A stretch of 5,489 bases of DNA. Origin: Actinomycetota bacterium (GTDB lineage Bacteria; Actinomycetota; CADDZG01; WHSQ01). Location: NCBI GenBank assembly GCA_016781115.1, contig JADDQX010000174.1, forward strand, positions 1 through 5,489, written 5' to 3'. The notes beneath the pieces are model-generated. The model searched no databases. It saw only the letters and a program-made list of their open reading frames with translations, and was not told the origin of the DNA. Position numbers and translations under genes: made by a program. Positions 1 to 5,223 of this stretch are shown here, in pieces (position 1 is the stretch's first letter; each line of letters begins with the position of its first letter).

Positions 1-248
1 CCTACTACCGGGACACGAGCCAACTCCGCCTCGATCCCGCCCTCGCCGAGGAGCTCGCCGTGCAGAACCTGGAGGCGCAGCAGGACGACCGAGCGCTCAC
101 CGACGCCCGGATCGTGGCCACCCCGGAGGAGATCACGATCAGCGCTACCGGCCAGGTCGACTTCACCCTGCTGCGCATCTTCATGGCTGACGAGGAGCCC
201 TTCTCCGTTTCGGTCTCGGCCACGGCCGACGCCCGGAGGTCGCCGTGA
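1..248 (+). CDS. TadE/TadG-like pilus assembly protein, 3' end (5' truncated by window)
   Basis: An open frame read from base 3 gives 81 residues before the TGA at 246-248; the start lies outside the window. It opens with YYRDTSQLRLDP, then AEELAVQNLEAQ, then short beta-type strands (ARIVATPEEITISATGQVDF, then TLLRIF), and closes with FSVSVSATADARR. This order (a D...LRLDP...A segment, a helix, an alternating hydrophobic strand pair, a final SxSATA strand) is typical of the extracytoplasmic C-terminus of TadE/TadG-like proteins, minor pilins or anchors of actinobacterial Flp/Tad pili whose N-terminal membrane helix would lie upstream. The stop overlaps the GTG start of the lipoprotein gene, so this is the promoter-side member of the four-gene plus-strand operon seen here. 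The family assignment is from pattern memory, not a search; another secreted pilus-related protein is possible. Confidence 0.7.
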   Translation, partial: YYRDTSQLRLDPALAEELAVQNLEAQQDDRALTDARIVATPEEITISATGQVDFTLLRIFMADEEPFSVSVSATADARRSP

Positions 249-847
249 TACGGCCTCGTCCTCGGCTCGCTCCGGTCGCCGCCCTCGTCATCCTGCTTGT
301 CATTGCCGGGTGTGCCGGTGACGGTGGCGAGGAGGCGGCGGTCTCCACGACCACGGCGCCTTCCTCAGCCCCTCCCCCTGTCGAGTCGACCACGACCAGC
401 GTTCAGCCTGATGAGGTCCCTGATCCCGCCACCAGGGGAGACGACTTCGACACTGTCTTTCGGGAGCTTCTCGCCTTTGAGACGTGGCTGTTCGAGCATC
501 CCGCGCTGGAGCCGCTCGACCTCATCTACACCGAGGATGCCAACATCCGCCCGGGGATCGAGGAGTTCGTCGAGGACCTGATGGCCAAGGGCTGGCGCTA
601 CGACGACGAGGGACCAGTGATCCACTCGGTGGCGGTCGAGCGACGGGTCGACCCCCTCAACGTCCTTCTCCAGGTAGAGACGAGCCACGGGCCCCAGCTC
701 GTGGTGAACGAGACCGGGGAGCTTGTCGAAGAGGGTGAGGGGTGGCCTCGCCGGCGCGAGCAGTACCTGCTCAAGCGGGGCGACGACGGCCGCTGGCGAA
801 TCCAGAATTACGCCAACAACGGCCCGGTCGAGCCGGAGGCAGGTTGA
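245..847 (+). CDS. Tad-locus lipoprotein with Ser/Thr/Pro linker, function unknown
   Basis: This is a 200-residue protein. Residues 1-22 form a type II signal peptide: an Arg-rich start, a hydrophobic core at 10-20, and lipobox I-A-G-C with lipidated Cys23. Residues 30-62 are a Ser/Thr/Pro-rich linker. The rest (about 65-195) is a globular domain with two helices (FRELLAFETWLFEH, then EEFVEDLMAKGW) followed by strands ending in EQYLLKRGDDGRWRIQNY. A domain ending in a W-containing strand after helices resembles small NTF2-like/SnoaL-type folds, but this is fold-level inference. The GTG start is supported by GGAGG at 235-239, five bases upstream, and by GTGA overlap with the previous stop. The protein should sit on the outer face of the membrane. 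Co-translation with a TadE/G-like gene suggests a pilus accessory or anchor. I do not recognise a named family. Confidence 0.8.
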   Translation: MIRPRPRLAPVAALVILLVIAGCAGDGGEEAAVSTTTAPSSAPPPVESTTTSVQPDEVPDPATRGDDFDTVFRELLAFETWLFEHPALEPLDLIYTEDANIRPGIEEFVEDLMAKGWRYDDEGPVIHSVAVERRVDPLNVLLQVETSHGPQLVVNETGELVEEGEGWPRRREQYLLKRGDDGRWRIQNYANNGPVEPEAG

Positions 848-1689
848 TGGTGGGTCGAGTCCGGGGACACCGGCTCGTGGTTGTCGTGGCCCTCATCGTC
901 GCGGTGGTGGCCAGCACCATCGCGCCCGCGCAAGCCAGTCCGGACCACGGGGCGGCGCTCGACGAGAGCGGTGCAGGAGGGTTCATCGGCCTGAACCCCG
1001 AGGACCCAGACACGGGGGGCGTCGTCACCGTCGGCGCACCTGCCTCCACTGAGGAAGGTGACGAACCGGCTCGACCCCGGTACCGGATCGAGAACGGGGG
1101 CGACTGCATCGTGGGCGAGAGGGAGAACGCCGACGGATCGATCGAACCGGTGCTCGGCACCACCTGGTTGACGGTGCTGGCTGACGAGAACACTGACAGC
1201 AACACGATCGTCGACGCGGTCTGCGCTGTCGAGACTCTTCCTCCGCCTCCACCACCGCCCTCGCCCGACGAGGTCTGGCAGTTCATCCCCCTGGTTGAGC
1301 CTGGGCTGGGCATCAATCCGGTAGGCGACGGGCTGACCGGGTTGGAGACGTGGCTCTGGCACGAGGGTCCGACATCGGGCGTGTCGGTGACACCGACGCT
1401 GCGCGGCTACGACCTCCTGGTCGAGGCAAGGCCGGTGCTCTACCGCTGGGATATGGGTGAGGAGCCCGAGGCCATCTACTCCAGCCCTTCGCCCGGAAGC
1501 GAGGACCAGCCAGCGGCAAGCCACGTATACGAAACCAAGGGGGACTATGAGGTGACCATGCAGGTCGTGTGGGAGGGCTCGTACGAGTTCACGGGTTTCG
1601 GCGTGTCGAACAGCGGCTCGCTCGGCAGCGTGACGGTGGAGAGCTCCAGGGACTATCACGTGGCCGAAGCAAGGGCGGTGCGTCGGTGA
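847..1689 (+). CDS. Secreted PKD-like domain protein of the Tad pilus cluster
   Basis: The product has 280 residues. I chose the ATG at 847, not an upstream in-frame GTG at 742, because GGAGG lies at 835-839 seven bases before it, it overlaps the lipoprotein stop (TGATG), and it places a signal peptide first: positive residues to 9, hydrophobic core 10-23, predicted cleavage after A30 (AQA|S). Residues 31-130 are an acidic region with two cysteines (C87, C126) that could form a disulphide. A run of seven prolines lies near 132-138. Residues 155-175 contain NPVGDGLTGLETWLW, and 195-275 carry a PKD-like module: LYRWDMG, then SHVYETKGDYEVTMQVVW and a final YHVAEARAV. PKD modules are beta-sandwiches used in extracellular contacts. 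A cell-surface or pilus-base role is inferred from neighbours; no catalytic motif is visible. Confidence 0.8.
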   Translation: MVGRVRGHRLVVVVALIVAVVASTIAPAQASPDHGAALDESGAGGFIGLNPEDPDTGGVVTVGAPASTEEGDEPARPRYRIENGGDCIVGERENADGSIEPVLGTTWLTVLADENTDSNTIVDAVCAVETLPPPPPPPSPDEVWQFIPLVEPGLGINPVGDGLTGLETWLWHEGPTSGVSVTPTLRGYDLLVEARPVLYRWDMGEEPEAIYSSPSPGSEDQPAASHVYETKGDYEVTMQVVWEGSYEFTGFGVSNSGSLGSVTVESSRDYHVAEARAVRR

Positions 1690-2282
1690 GCGAGGTGCTC
1701 GACATCGAGGTCGACGGCGAGATCGAGCGTCACGGCAACGCCAGCCCCGGTGATCGACCGGGACGCTGGGGCCTGCCCGTCGCCATCGCTCTTACCGGAT
1801 CGCTGGTGATGGCGGTATTGGTTCTGGTCGTGCTTCCGGCCTTGACCGGTTCCGAGGACAGCCTTGGCCCGAACGCTGGTCGTCAAGCACAAGCCACACC
1901 TGTGGTTGCTCCAGCCCCCACTGCGCCTCCTGTCGACGCCAGGATCGTCGCAGCGCAATCTGCCCTTGCCGCATGGGGCGAGTTCGTGGTTGACGGCGAC
2001 CTGGAGCGCCTCAAGCCATGGTTCGCTGAGGACGGCCCGCAGTACCGCCAGCTTGCTGAGGAGGCACAGAGCCTTGCCGAGAACAAGGCCGGCGCTGGTT
2101 ACACCGTAACGACCGAGAGTGAGTTGGTAGTGACCGACGAGGGGTCGGAGGCCGTGATCCTCGCGACGACCACGTGGAATCGACCATCGGAGACGGCACA
2201 GCGGTTCGCATGGGAGGTAGTGCTTCGTCGAGGAAGCGATGGTGAATGGCAGTTGTGGACCGTCCGGGAGCCCAAGAATTGA
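1686..2282 (+). CDS. Single-pass membrane protein with NTF2-like extracytoplasmic domain
   Basis: This is a 198-residue protein. The GTG at 1686 overlaps the preceding TGA by four bases, with AAGGG at 1671-1675 as a modest ribosome site. The same frame stays open upstream to 1569, but those residues lie inside the PKD-protein gene and look like noise. Residues 1-28 are a charged cytoplasmic tail, 30-53 a transmembrane helix (GLPVAIALTGSLVMAVLVLV), 55-83 an Ala/Pro/Thr linker, and 84-198 a domain: helix QSALAAWGEFVVDGDLERLK, PWFAEDGPQY, a second helix rich in Ala/Glu, then four strands ending GEWQLWTVREP. This helix-then-strand order with a terminal W-x-L strand resembles NTF2-like/SnoaL domains. 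It is the last gene before the hairpin at 2313-2335 and probably completes the pilus accessory cassette. Function unknown. Confidence 0.8.
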   Translation: MSEVLDIEVDGEIERHGNASPGDRPGRWGLPVAIALTGSLVMAVLVLVVLPALTGSEDSLGPNAGRQAQATPVVAPAPTAPPVDARIVAAQSALAAWGEFVVDGDLERLKPWFAEDGPQYRQLAEEAQSLAENKAGAGYTVTTESELVVTDEGSEAVILATTTWNRPSETAQRFAWEVVLRRGSDGEWQLWTVREPKN

Positions 2283-2312
2283 CCGTCGGCAGGGCATGAT
2301 TTGAAGGCCGCG

Positions 2313-2335
2313 CTGTCCGCCCTGGGGGCGGACAG
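2313..2335 (+). terminator. Hairpin terminator candidate of the pilus operon
   Basis: A perfect 10-bp inverted repeat (CTGTCCGCCC, loop TGG, GGGCGGACAG) begins 31 bases after the last stop of the plus-strand operon. It is very GC-rich and sits where an intrinsic terminator is expected, but no T-tract follows (GACGACTCG), as is common for hairpin-only terminator candidates in actinobacteria. Because it is symmetric it could also act on transcripts arriving from the convergent kwaB side. Confidence 0.6.
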
Positions 2336-2397
2336 GACGACTCGCCCGCTGGCGGCCAGCAACGATTGCCGGCCCGGCGAGCATCATTCACGGCACC

Positions 2398-2415
2398 TCG
2401 GCGCTACAGCGCCGA
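2398..2415. repeat. Perfect palindrome, 8-bp arms, 2-base centre
   Basis: TCGGCGCT and AGCGCCGA flank a two-base centre AC. A two-base gap is too small for a comfortable full hairpin loop, although a shorter stem with a six-base loop could form. The shape suits a dimeric protein-binding site or part of a recombination site as well as a terminator. No promoter is visible close by. Confidence 0.5.
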
Positions 2416-2444
2416 TACCCTCCGACGAGCGTTCTGGACGAGTC

Positions 2445-2489
2445 GAGGGACTTGACTGCGCTGGTTGTCCGCGCCTCCCGAAGTCCCTC
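2445..2489. repeat. 9-bp inverted repeat with 27-base loop
   Basis: GAGGGACTT (2445-2453) is perfectly complementary to AAGTCCCTC (2481-2489). The enclosed 27 bases are GC-rich. It could form a stem in RNA from either strand. It sits just left of two further palindromes, so it may be part of one composite structure. Confidence 0.45.
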
Positions 2490-2495
2490 CCGTCA

Positions 2496-2508
2496 GGGGG
2501 GTGCCCCC
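2496..2508. repeat. G5/C5 hairpin
   Basis: GGGGG, a three-base loop GTG, then CCCCC. A short but very stable GC stem lying four bases before the palindrome at 2512-2527; the two together could make a strong transcription barrier. Confidence 0.4.
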
Positions 2509-2511
2509 GTG

Positions 2512-2527
2512 TAACGAGGACTCGTTA
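2512..2527. repeat. Perfect palindrome, 7-bp arms, 2-base centre
   Basis: TAACGAG, centre GA, CTCGTTA. It is more AT-containing than its surroundings, so it looks less like a terminator stem and more like a symmetric binding or crossover site. The two-base centre recalls the dinucleotide core of serine-integrase attachment sites, but no integrase gene is in the window and no second copy was found, so this remains a suggestion. Confidence 0.4.
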
Positions 2528-2594
2528 TGGTCGCGCGAACGTCCCAGTCGCATCCGCGCAGATTCCCCTTGGCACCGGTCCCGATGGCACGCCT

Positions 2595-2608
2595 TTGCCC
2601 GAGGGCAA
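2595..2608 (-). terminator. Hairpin after kwaB, terminator candidate
   Basis: On the minus strand TTGCCC, TC, GGGCAA forms a perfect 6-bp inverted repeat, extended by one G-T pair, beginning 17 bases after the kwaB stop. As RNA it would fold as a five-pair stem with a four-base loop. No T-run follows. Its position fits the end of the kwa transcript. Confidence 0.45.
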
Positions 2609-2625
2609 GCTGCCGAAACGGGCGT

Positions 2626-3337
2626 CTATCGGCGTGGCGTCTTCCGGTCGACCAGGAACCTCGTTCCCGTTAGGCCACCCGTCATCAGGTCCTCGTTCAG
2701 AAGCTTCAACATTGTGGCGGCATCGACGTTCTCGAGCGAGAGCTGCCCCTCGACGATGAGCGCTTCCGCGTTCAGGCCCTGCCGTTCCGCTTCGCTTCGT
2801 ACGTCGTCGATCGCCAGCTGGGCGAGATGGCAGCACGTATATCTGATCGTCGGTAACGGCGAGGTCGACCCGGCGCTCGAGTGCAAAGACAGGCTCCGAG
2901 ACGCTCGTCAAGGATTGGGCGAGGCGAGTGAGGACGCGACCTGTACCGGCGGTAACGACGGGATTCGTCGCACGAACGAAGGAGGTTCTCGCCGTGGGAT
3001 CATCGCCGACGACTGTCGCGTAGAACAGCAGCGGCTTCCTCGGCAGTTCACCTGCGCGAATCCGCGGCAGGGCGGTCGAGTTCCTGACGATGTCGATAAT
3101 GTCGCTCTCGATTAGAGCCGAGGCGACGGGTAGTGCGAAAACTTCGTCCTGTTCGAGGTACGAGTCGGCGGAGTACGGCTTGTCGGTGCGCTCGCCGATT
3201 TCTTGAGCGGCGTTACTCGCCACGGTCCGGAGGAAGTCGGCGACTTCCATAGTCAACTCGACTCGACCGCCGAGGATCTTCTTCCCCTGCCTCCAACCGA
3301 CCGCGAGCGTGACGGCTCCGTCGACGACGAGCGTCAC
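2626..3337 (-). pseudogene. kwaB: KwaB-like (DUF4868) Kiwa protein, frameshifted and internally deleted
   Basis: The gene starts at GTG 3335-3337, overlapping the kwaA stop (GTGA). Residues 1-169 carry the first part of a DUF4868-type protein: KPLLFYATVVGDD, TSFVRATNPVV, then the signature stretch EPVFALERRVDLAVTDDQIYVL. In this frame the protein then runs into Arg-rich noise until a distant stop at 2525. The frame offset by one base instead continues HLAQLAIDDVRSEAERQG and ends MLKLLNEDL, GGLTGTRF, DRKTPRR-stop at 2626, which matches the usual DUF4868 ending (LLxDDxL-x-LTGxxF-x-xK). The switch lies near 2822-2845 and needs a net +1 (or -2) base. A joined protein would be about 236 residues, against about 315 for E. 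coli KwaB as I recall, and the FE-containing helical segment expected after IYVL is absent, so a deletion of roughly 50-80 residues is likely. KwaB is the partner of membrane KwaA in Kiwa anti-phage defence and is reported to act on phage DNA replication; this copy is probably non-functional. Confidence 0.7.
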
Positions 3338-3861
3338 GCCGCTGCTCTCGTCTCGATGAGGACGCCGTCACCCAACTCGGCGGCGAGAACGATGTCGCCA
3401 CTCCTCGGTGTCGTCCGTGAAATGAGATACGCCTGGACGCCGTCGCCGGTGGTGACGGTATGCACGCGAAGTCGTGCAAGGTAGAGCAGTGGGTTGATGG
3501 CGATCATGTTCGACTGGACGTACACGCAGCCCACCACGGCGAGGAACAGCGCATACGCAGCGAGGTCGCGAGCGCTCGGTGAGGTGGCCATCACGAACGG
3601 GAGTAGGTAGGTGGCGAGGTAGCCGGCTACTTCTGAACCGCGATCGGCGACGCCGGCAACACGGTAGGGACCAGGTTCGAGCCGGTGGACGTCCACGAGG
3701 ATGAGGAGGGTGCTGACCGCACCGGATACCGCCAGTGCGACGAAGAACCACATCGACGCGGAACTCTCCTGGCGGAGGGCGATGATCACCCACAGCGGCA
3801 CGTAGGACCCGACGAAGAGACGGAATCTCACCCAAACGGAGCTCGCTGCGCCCGCTCGCAT
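3334..3861 (-). CDS. kwaA: KwaA-like four-helix membrane protein of Kiwa anti-phage defence
   Basis: The product has 175 residues. Start ATG 3859-3861 is chosen over an upstream in-frame start at 3921 because AGGAGG lies at 3866-3871, four bases before it, and the extra N-terminal residues lack character. Hydrophobic segments lie at about 12-29 (LFVGSYVPLWVIIAL), 37-57, 79-92 (ending YLATYLLPFV) and 101-122 (YALFLAVVGCVYVQSNMIAI), followed by NPLLYLARLRVHTV and a soluble tail with AYLISR. The four-helix layout, SYxPLW, YLLPF and N-x-x-x-INPLL motifs, and the four-base overlap with a DUF4868 gene together fit KwaA. KwaA is the membrane sensor of Kiwa, reported to respond at phage attachment sites and to work with KwaB. 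The gene itself looks intact although its partner is broken. GC content is high like the pilus genes. The assignment rests on motif memory and gene pairing, not a search. Confidence 0.72.
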   Translation of the reverse strand: MRAGAASSVWVRFRLFVGSYVPLWVIIALRQESSASMWFFVALAVSGAVSTLLILVDVHRLEPGPYRVAGVADRGSEVAGYLATYLLPFVMATSPSARDLAAYALFLAVVGCVYVQSNMIAINPLLYLARLRVHTVTTGDGVQAYLISRTTPRSGDIVLAAELGDGVLIETRAAA

Positions 3862-3865
3862 GACT

Positions 3866-3871
3866 CCTCCT
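3866..3871 (-). promoter_or_regulatory. Ribosome binding site of kwaA
   Basis: Minus-strand AGGAGG, inside CAGGAGGAGTC directly before ATG, is the best Shine-Dalgarno match on this strand. It fixes the kwaA start at 3861. No convincing -10/-35 pair was found upstream in 3872-4205, though the strong site and the absence of overlap suggest that kwaA begins its own transcription unit. Confidence 0.75.
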
Positions 3872-3981
3872 GTCCAGGCCATTACGGGTTCAGAGTACGA
3901 CAGAGGTGCGACAGCTACCATCCAACTGCCAGGTACGCCCGCCGCGCCGCCAGCATCGGCGGACTGCGCTGTGGACGAGCA

Positions 3982-4001
3982 CGATCTGTCGCGCCAGATC
4001 G
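3982..4001. repeat. Perfect 7-bp inverted repeat, 6-base loop
   Basis: CGATCTG (3982-3988) pairs with CAGATCG (3995-4001) around TCGCGC. It lies about 120 bases upstream of the kwaA start and could be an operator or an RNA hairpin; nothing distinguishes these. Confidence 0.4.
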
Positions 4002-4174
4002 GCGACCATCACCGTCGTTACGCGCTCCGCGATACGCCTGGCGGGTCGCCTGGGCTGCTACCAACCCCATCCACCTCTCGACTGCGGCGCGATCAACCCG
4101 CAGTTTGCAGTACCTGTACTGAGCGGAATTGCTACCCGATCAAGTCTCCCTGATGCACCGCGCCAGGGGACCTT

Positions 4175-4195
4175 GCTATCTTGTCCGCCGATAGC
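4175..4195 (-). terminator. Hairpin after the three-gene operon, weak terminator candidate
   Basis: GCTATC and GATAGC form a perfect 6-bp stem around nine bases, starting 10 bases downstream of the stop codon of the membrane protein gene on the minus strand. No T-tract follows. Position is the main support. Confidence 0.35.
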
Positions 4196-4205
4196 GCGCG
4201 ATTGG

Positions 4206-4727
4206 CTAGTACTTAATGTAGATAGCCGCGGCTGCAGCTCCAGCAACGAGCAGAGGATAAATGACTCGGAAGAAGGCGACGGGCGGTGCGTTCCAAACGT
4301 CTCTTAGACGAAATCTCCACAGATTAGTATAGAGGCCGTATCTGTAACCTGCTAACTGGACTCGCAAGTCACGCTCAGCATCAGGATCGTCGTCGCCGTG
4401 ATGAAGCATTGCGAAGTATCGAGATGTGATGTTCTCGGCCATCCTTGCGTGATCCAGCGCCTGCCGATAGAGGCTTGCGTGGTAGGCATCCGCTAGAGCG
4501 ATCGCGACAGTTACGGCGCCCGCCAAGGCGGCAAGTTGCCACCTATGGCGATCTACGGCAAAGCCAAGGAGTCCCAGCCACAACGTCACTCCCCACCCTC
4601 GGATGGTTGTCCCTGTGCCAACGATGCTCTCGATAAAGGCGCTCGTCCGCTCGTAGTCGAGGTCGATCAGCTTGAGAACCGCCTCTAGCGAGTCACTCTG
4701 GGCATCGCCTTCAAGCTCATTCTCCAT
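4206..4727 (-). CDS. Small membrane protein, three predicted helices, SLATT-like layout, unknown function
   Basis: A protein of 173 residues. ATG 4725-4727 has GGAGGG at 4736-4741, eight bases upstream, and lies 11 bases inside the previous gene, so translation is coupled. Residues 1-43 are soluble, with LIDLDYERTSAFIESIVGTG just before the membrane. Helices lie at about 44-59 (GWGVTLWLGLLGFAVD), 64-83 (ending ALADAYHASLY) and 150-170 (FFRVIYPLLVAGAAAAAIYI). Residues 85-148 are charged helices with RYFAMLHHGDDDPDAERD and YRYGLYTNLWRF. A soluble lead, a close helix pair and a helical tail recall SLATT-type 2TM effectors of nucleotide-signal defence systems, but the third C-terminal helix is not standard and I see no signature motif that proves membership. 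Base composition is clearly more AT-rich than the pilus genes. The family is unassigned. Confidence 0.8.
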   Translation of the reverse strand: MENELEGDAQSDSLEAVLKLIDLDYERTSAFIESIVGTGTTIRGWGVTLWLGLLGFAVDRHRWQLAALAGAVTVAIALADAYHASLYRQALDHARMAENITSRYFAMLHHGDDDPDAERDLRVQLAGYRYGLYTNLWRFRLRDVWNAPPVAFFRVIYPLLVAGAAAAAIYIKY

Positions 4728-5223
4728 TCGGGAAGCCCTCCAAGGCGTCTTCGTAATAACCAGCCGCTTCGTCCACCCGCTCCGCGATGGCCGGGAAATC
4801 AGCTTCTTCAGCCCAAGCTCCTATACGACGAAACAAGGTCGGAAGGTAAGTTAGATGGAACTCCGTGCGGTGCGACAGAGAGATTGTATAGCCGCGACCC
4901 TGGAGGTCTGGCCACAAGTCACAGAGCTTCTCGAATTGAACGATCAGGCTACGGGCTGCTTGGTGCGTCTTCTTTGAAAGGCCGAGCCGTTGTCGTGCCG
5001 CCTGCATCCGGGCTCGTTCATCGAGTCCAGTCAGGCGTACACCGAAACTCCTAAAGAACTGAGCGAAGAAGTTCTCGCAGAAGATAATAATCGAGGTGTC
5101 GGATGCAACCTCCGGGTCGGCCTCGTCCCCCTCTGCGATCAACTCCCGAATCTCGTCCGAGTATTCATCGACACGGTCAAAGAGTTCCAGTGCAATCGGC
5201 AAGCCCGGCGGATGGTTAGACAC
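4717..5223 (-). CDS. All-helical hypothetical protein, middle gene of a three-gene operon
   Basis: The product has 168 residues starting at GTG 5221-5223, which overlaps the upstream TAA by eight bases. The frame is open further upstream to 5415, with another GTG at 5269-5271, but those codons overlap the preceding gene and read as noise (Arg/Thr/Pro-rich), so the short form is preferred; no clear ribosome site precedes it, consistent with coupling. The protein is predicted almost fully helical and acidic: LPIALELFDRVDEYSDEIRE, an acidic loop DEADPEVASD, IIIFCENFFAQFFRSFG, a basic RxxRMQAARQRLGLSKKTHQAARS stretch, FEKLCDLWPDL, SHRTEFHLTYL, and a C-terminal acidic helix ending DEAAGYYEDALEGF. 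No signal peptide or membrane segment is seen. RTEFH is near a HEPN-type R-x(4-6)-H motif but has only three residues between R and H, so I do not claim HEPN. It is likely a soluble partner of the flanking products. Confidence 0.8.
   Translation of the reverse strand: MSNHPPGLPIALELFDRVDEYSDEIRELIAEGDEADPEVASDTSIIIFCENFFAQFFRSFGVRLTGLDERARMQAARQRLGLSKKTHQAARSLIVQFEKLCDLWPDLQGRGYTISLSHRTEFHLTYLPTLFRRIGAWAEEADFPAIAERVDEAAGYYEDALEGFPNGE

Larger units (their letters stand above)
2283..2625. other. Convergent intergenic region, palindrome-rich, no convincing gene
   Basis: These 343 bases separate the convergent pilus operon and the kwa unit. Open frames cross the region on both strands, but their products are Arg/Pro/Gly-rich without domain character or a good ribosome site, so I call none of them. 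The region is instead dense in inverted repeats, listed separately: 10-3-10 at 2313-2335, 8-2-8 at 2398-2415, 9-27-9 at 2445-2489, 5-3-5 at 2496-2508, 7-2-7 at 2512-2527 and 6-2-6 at 2595-2608. There is also a nested pair, CTCGCC 2341-2346 with GGCGAG 2376-2381 enclosing GCTGG 2348-2352 with CCAGC 2356-2360. Bidirectional termination is the simplest role; an insertion boundary is an alternative. Confidence 0.6.
3862..4205. other. Intergenic region between the Kiwa unit and the three-gene operon; possible gene relic
   Basis: These 344 bases lie between two same-strand units. Frames on both strands cross it but give Arg/Pro-rich products without start support. A minus-strand stretch reading RIAERVTTVMVADLARQIVL then VHSAVRR, with an ATG at 4007-4009 and a stop at 3890-3892, has GC-ended codons and protein-like composition and could be a decayed gene piece. 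Two hairpins are present: CGATCTG / CAGATCG at 3982-4001 and GCTATC / GATAGC at 4175-4195. The kwaA promoter must lie here if the gene is transcribed separately. Confidence 0.5.

Noticed and set aside
808..1659. 283-codon minus-strand frame opposite the PKD-like gene.
   Set aside because: His/Arg-rich antisense shadow; the plus-strand frame has signal peptide, ribosome site and domain character.
2445..2527. Possible tRNA or structured RNA in the palindrome cluster.
   Set aside because: The stems do not form a cloverleaf, and no T-loop GTTCGA-type sequence or CCA-adjacent acceptor pairing is present.
2301..2759. Long plus-strand open frames across the convergent intergenic region and into the end of kwaB (also 2465-3115).
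   Set aside because: Products are Arg/Pro/Ser-rich without domain features, lack a ribosome site, and the right parts are antisense to the recognisable kwaB coding frames. High GC makes such frames common.
3872..4140. Promoter for kwaA, for example TTGATC or TTGGAT on the minus strand as a -35 box.
   Set aside because: No matching -10 box at 16-18 bases spacing; the candidates are no better than chance.
3906..4307. Plus-strand open frames in the gap and into the 3' end of the membrane protein gene.
   Set aside because: No start signal, low-complexity composition, and overlap antisense to the well-supported gene ending at 4206.
4817..4870. HEPN ribonuclease signature in the helical 168-residue protein (RTEFH near residues 119-123).
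   Set aside because: Only three residues separate R and H, against four to six in HEPN motifs, and no other HEPN hallmark is visible.
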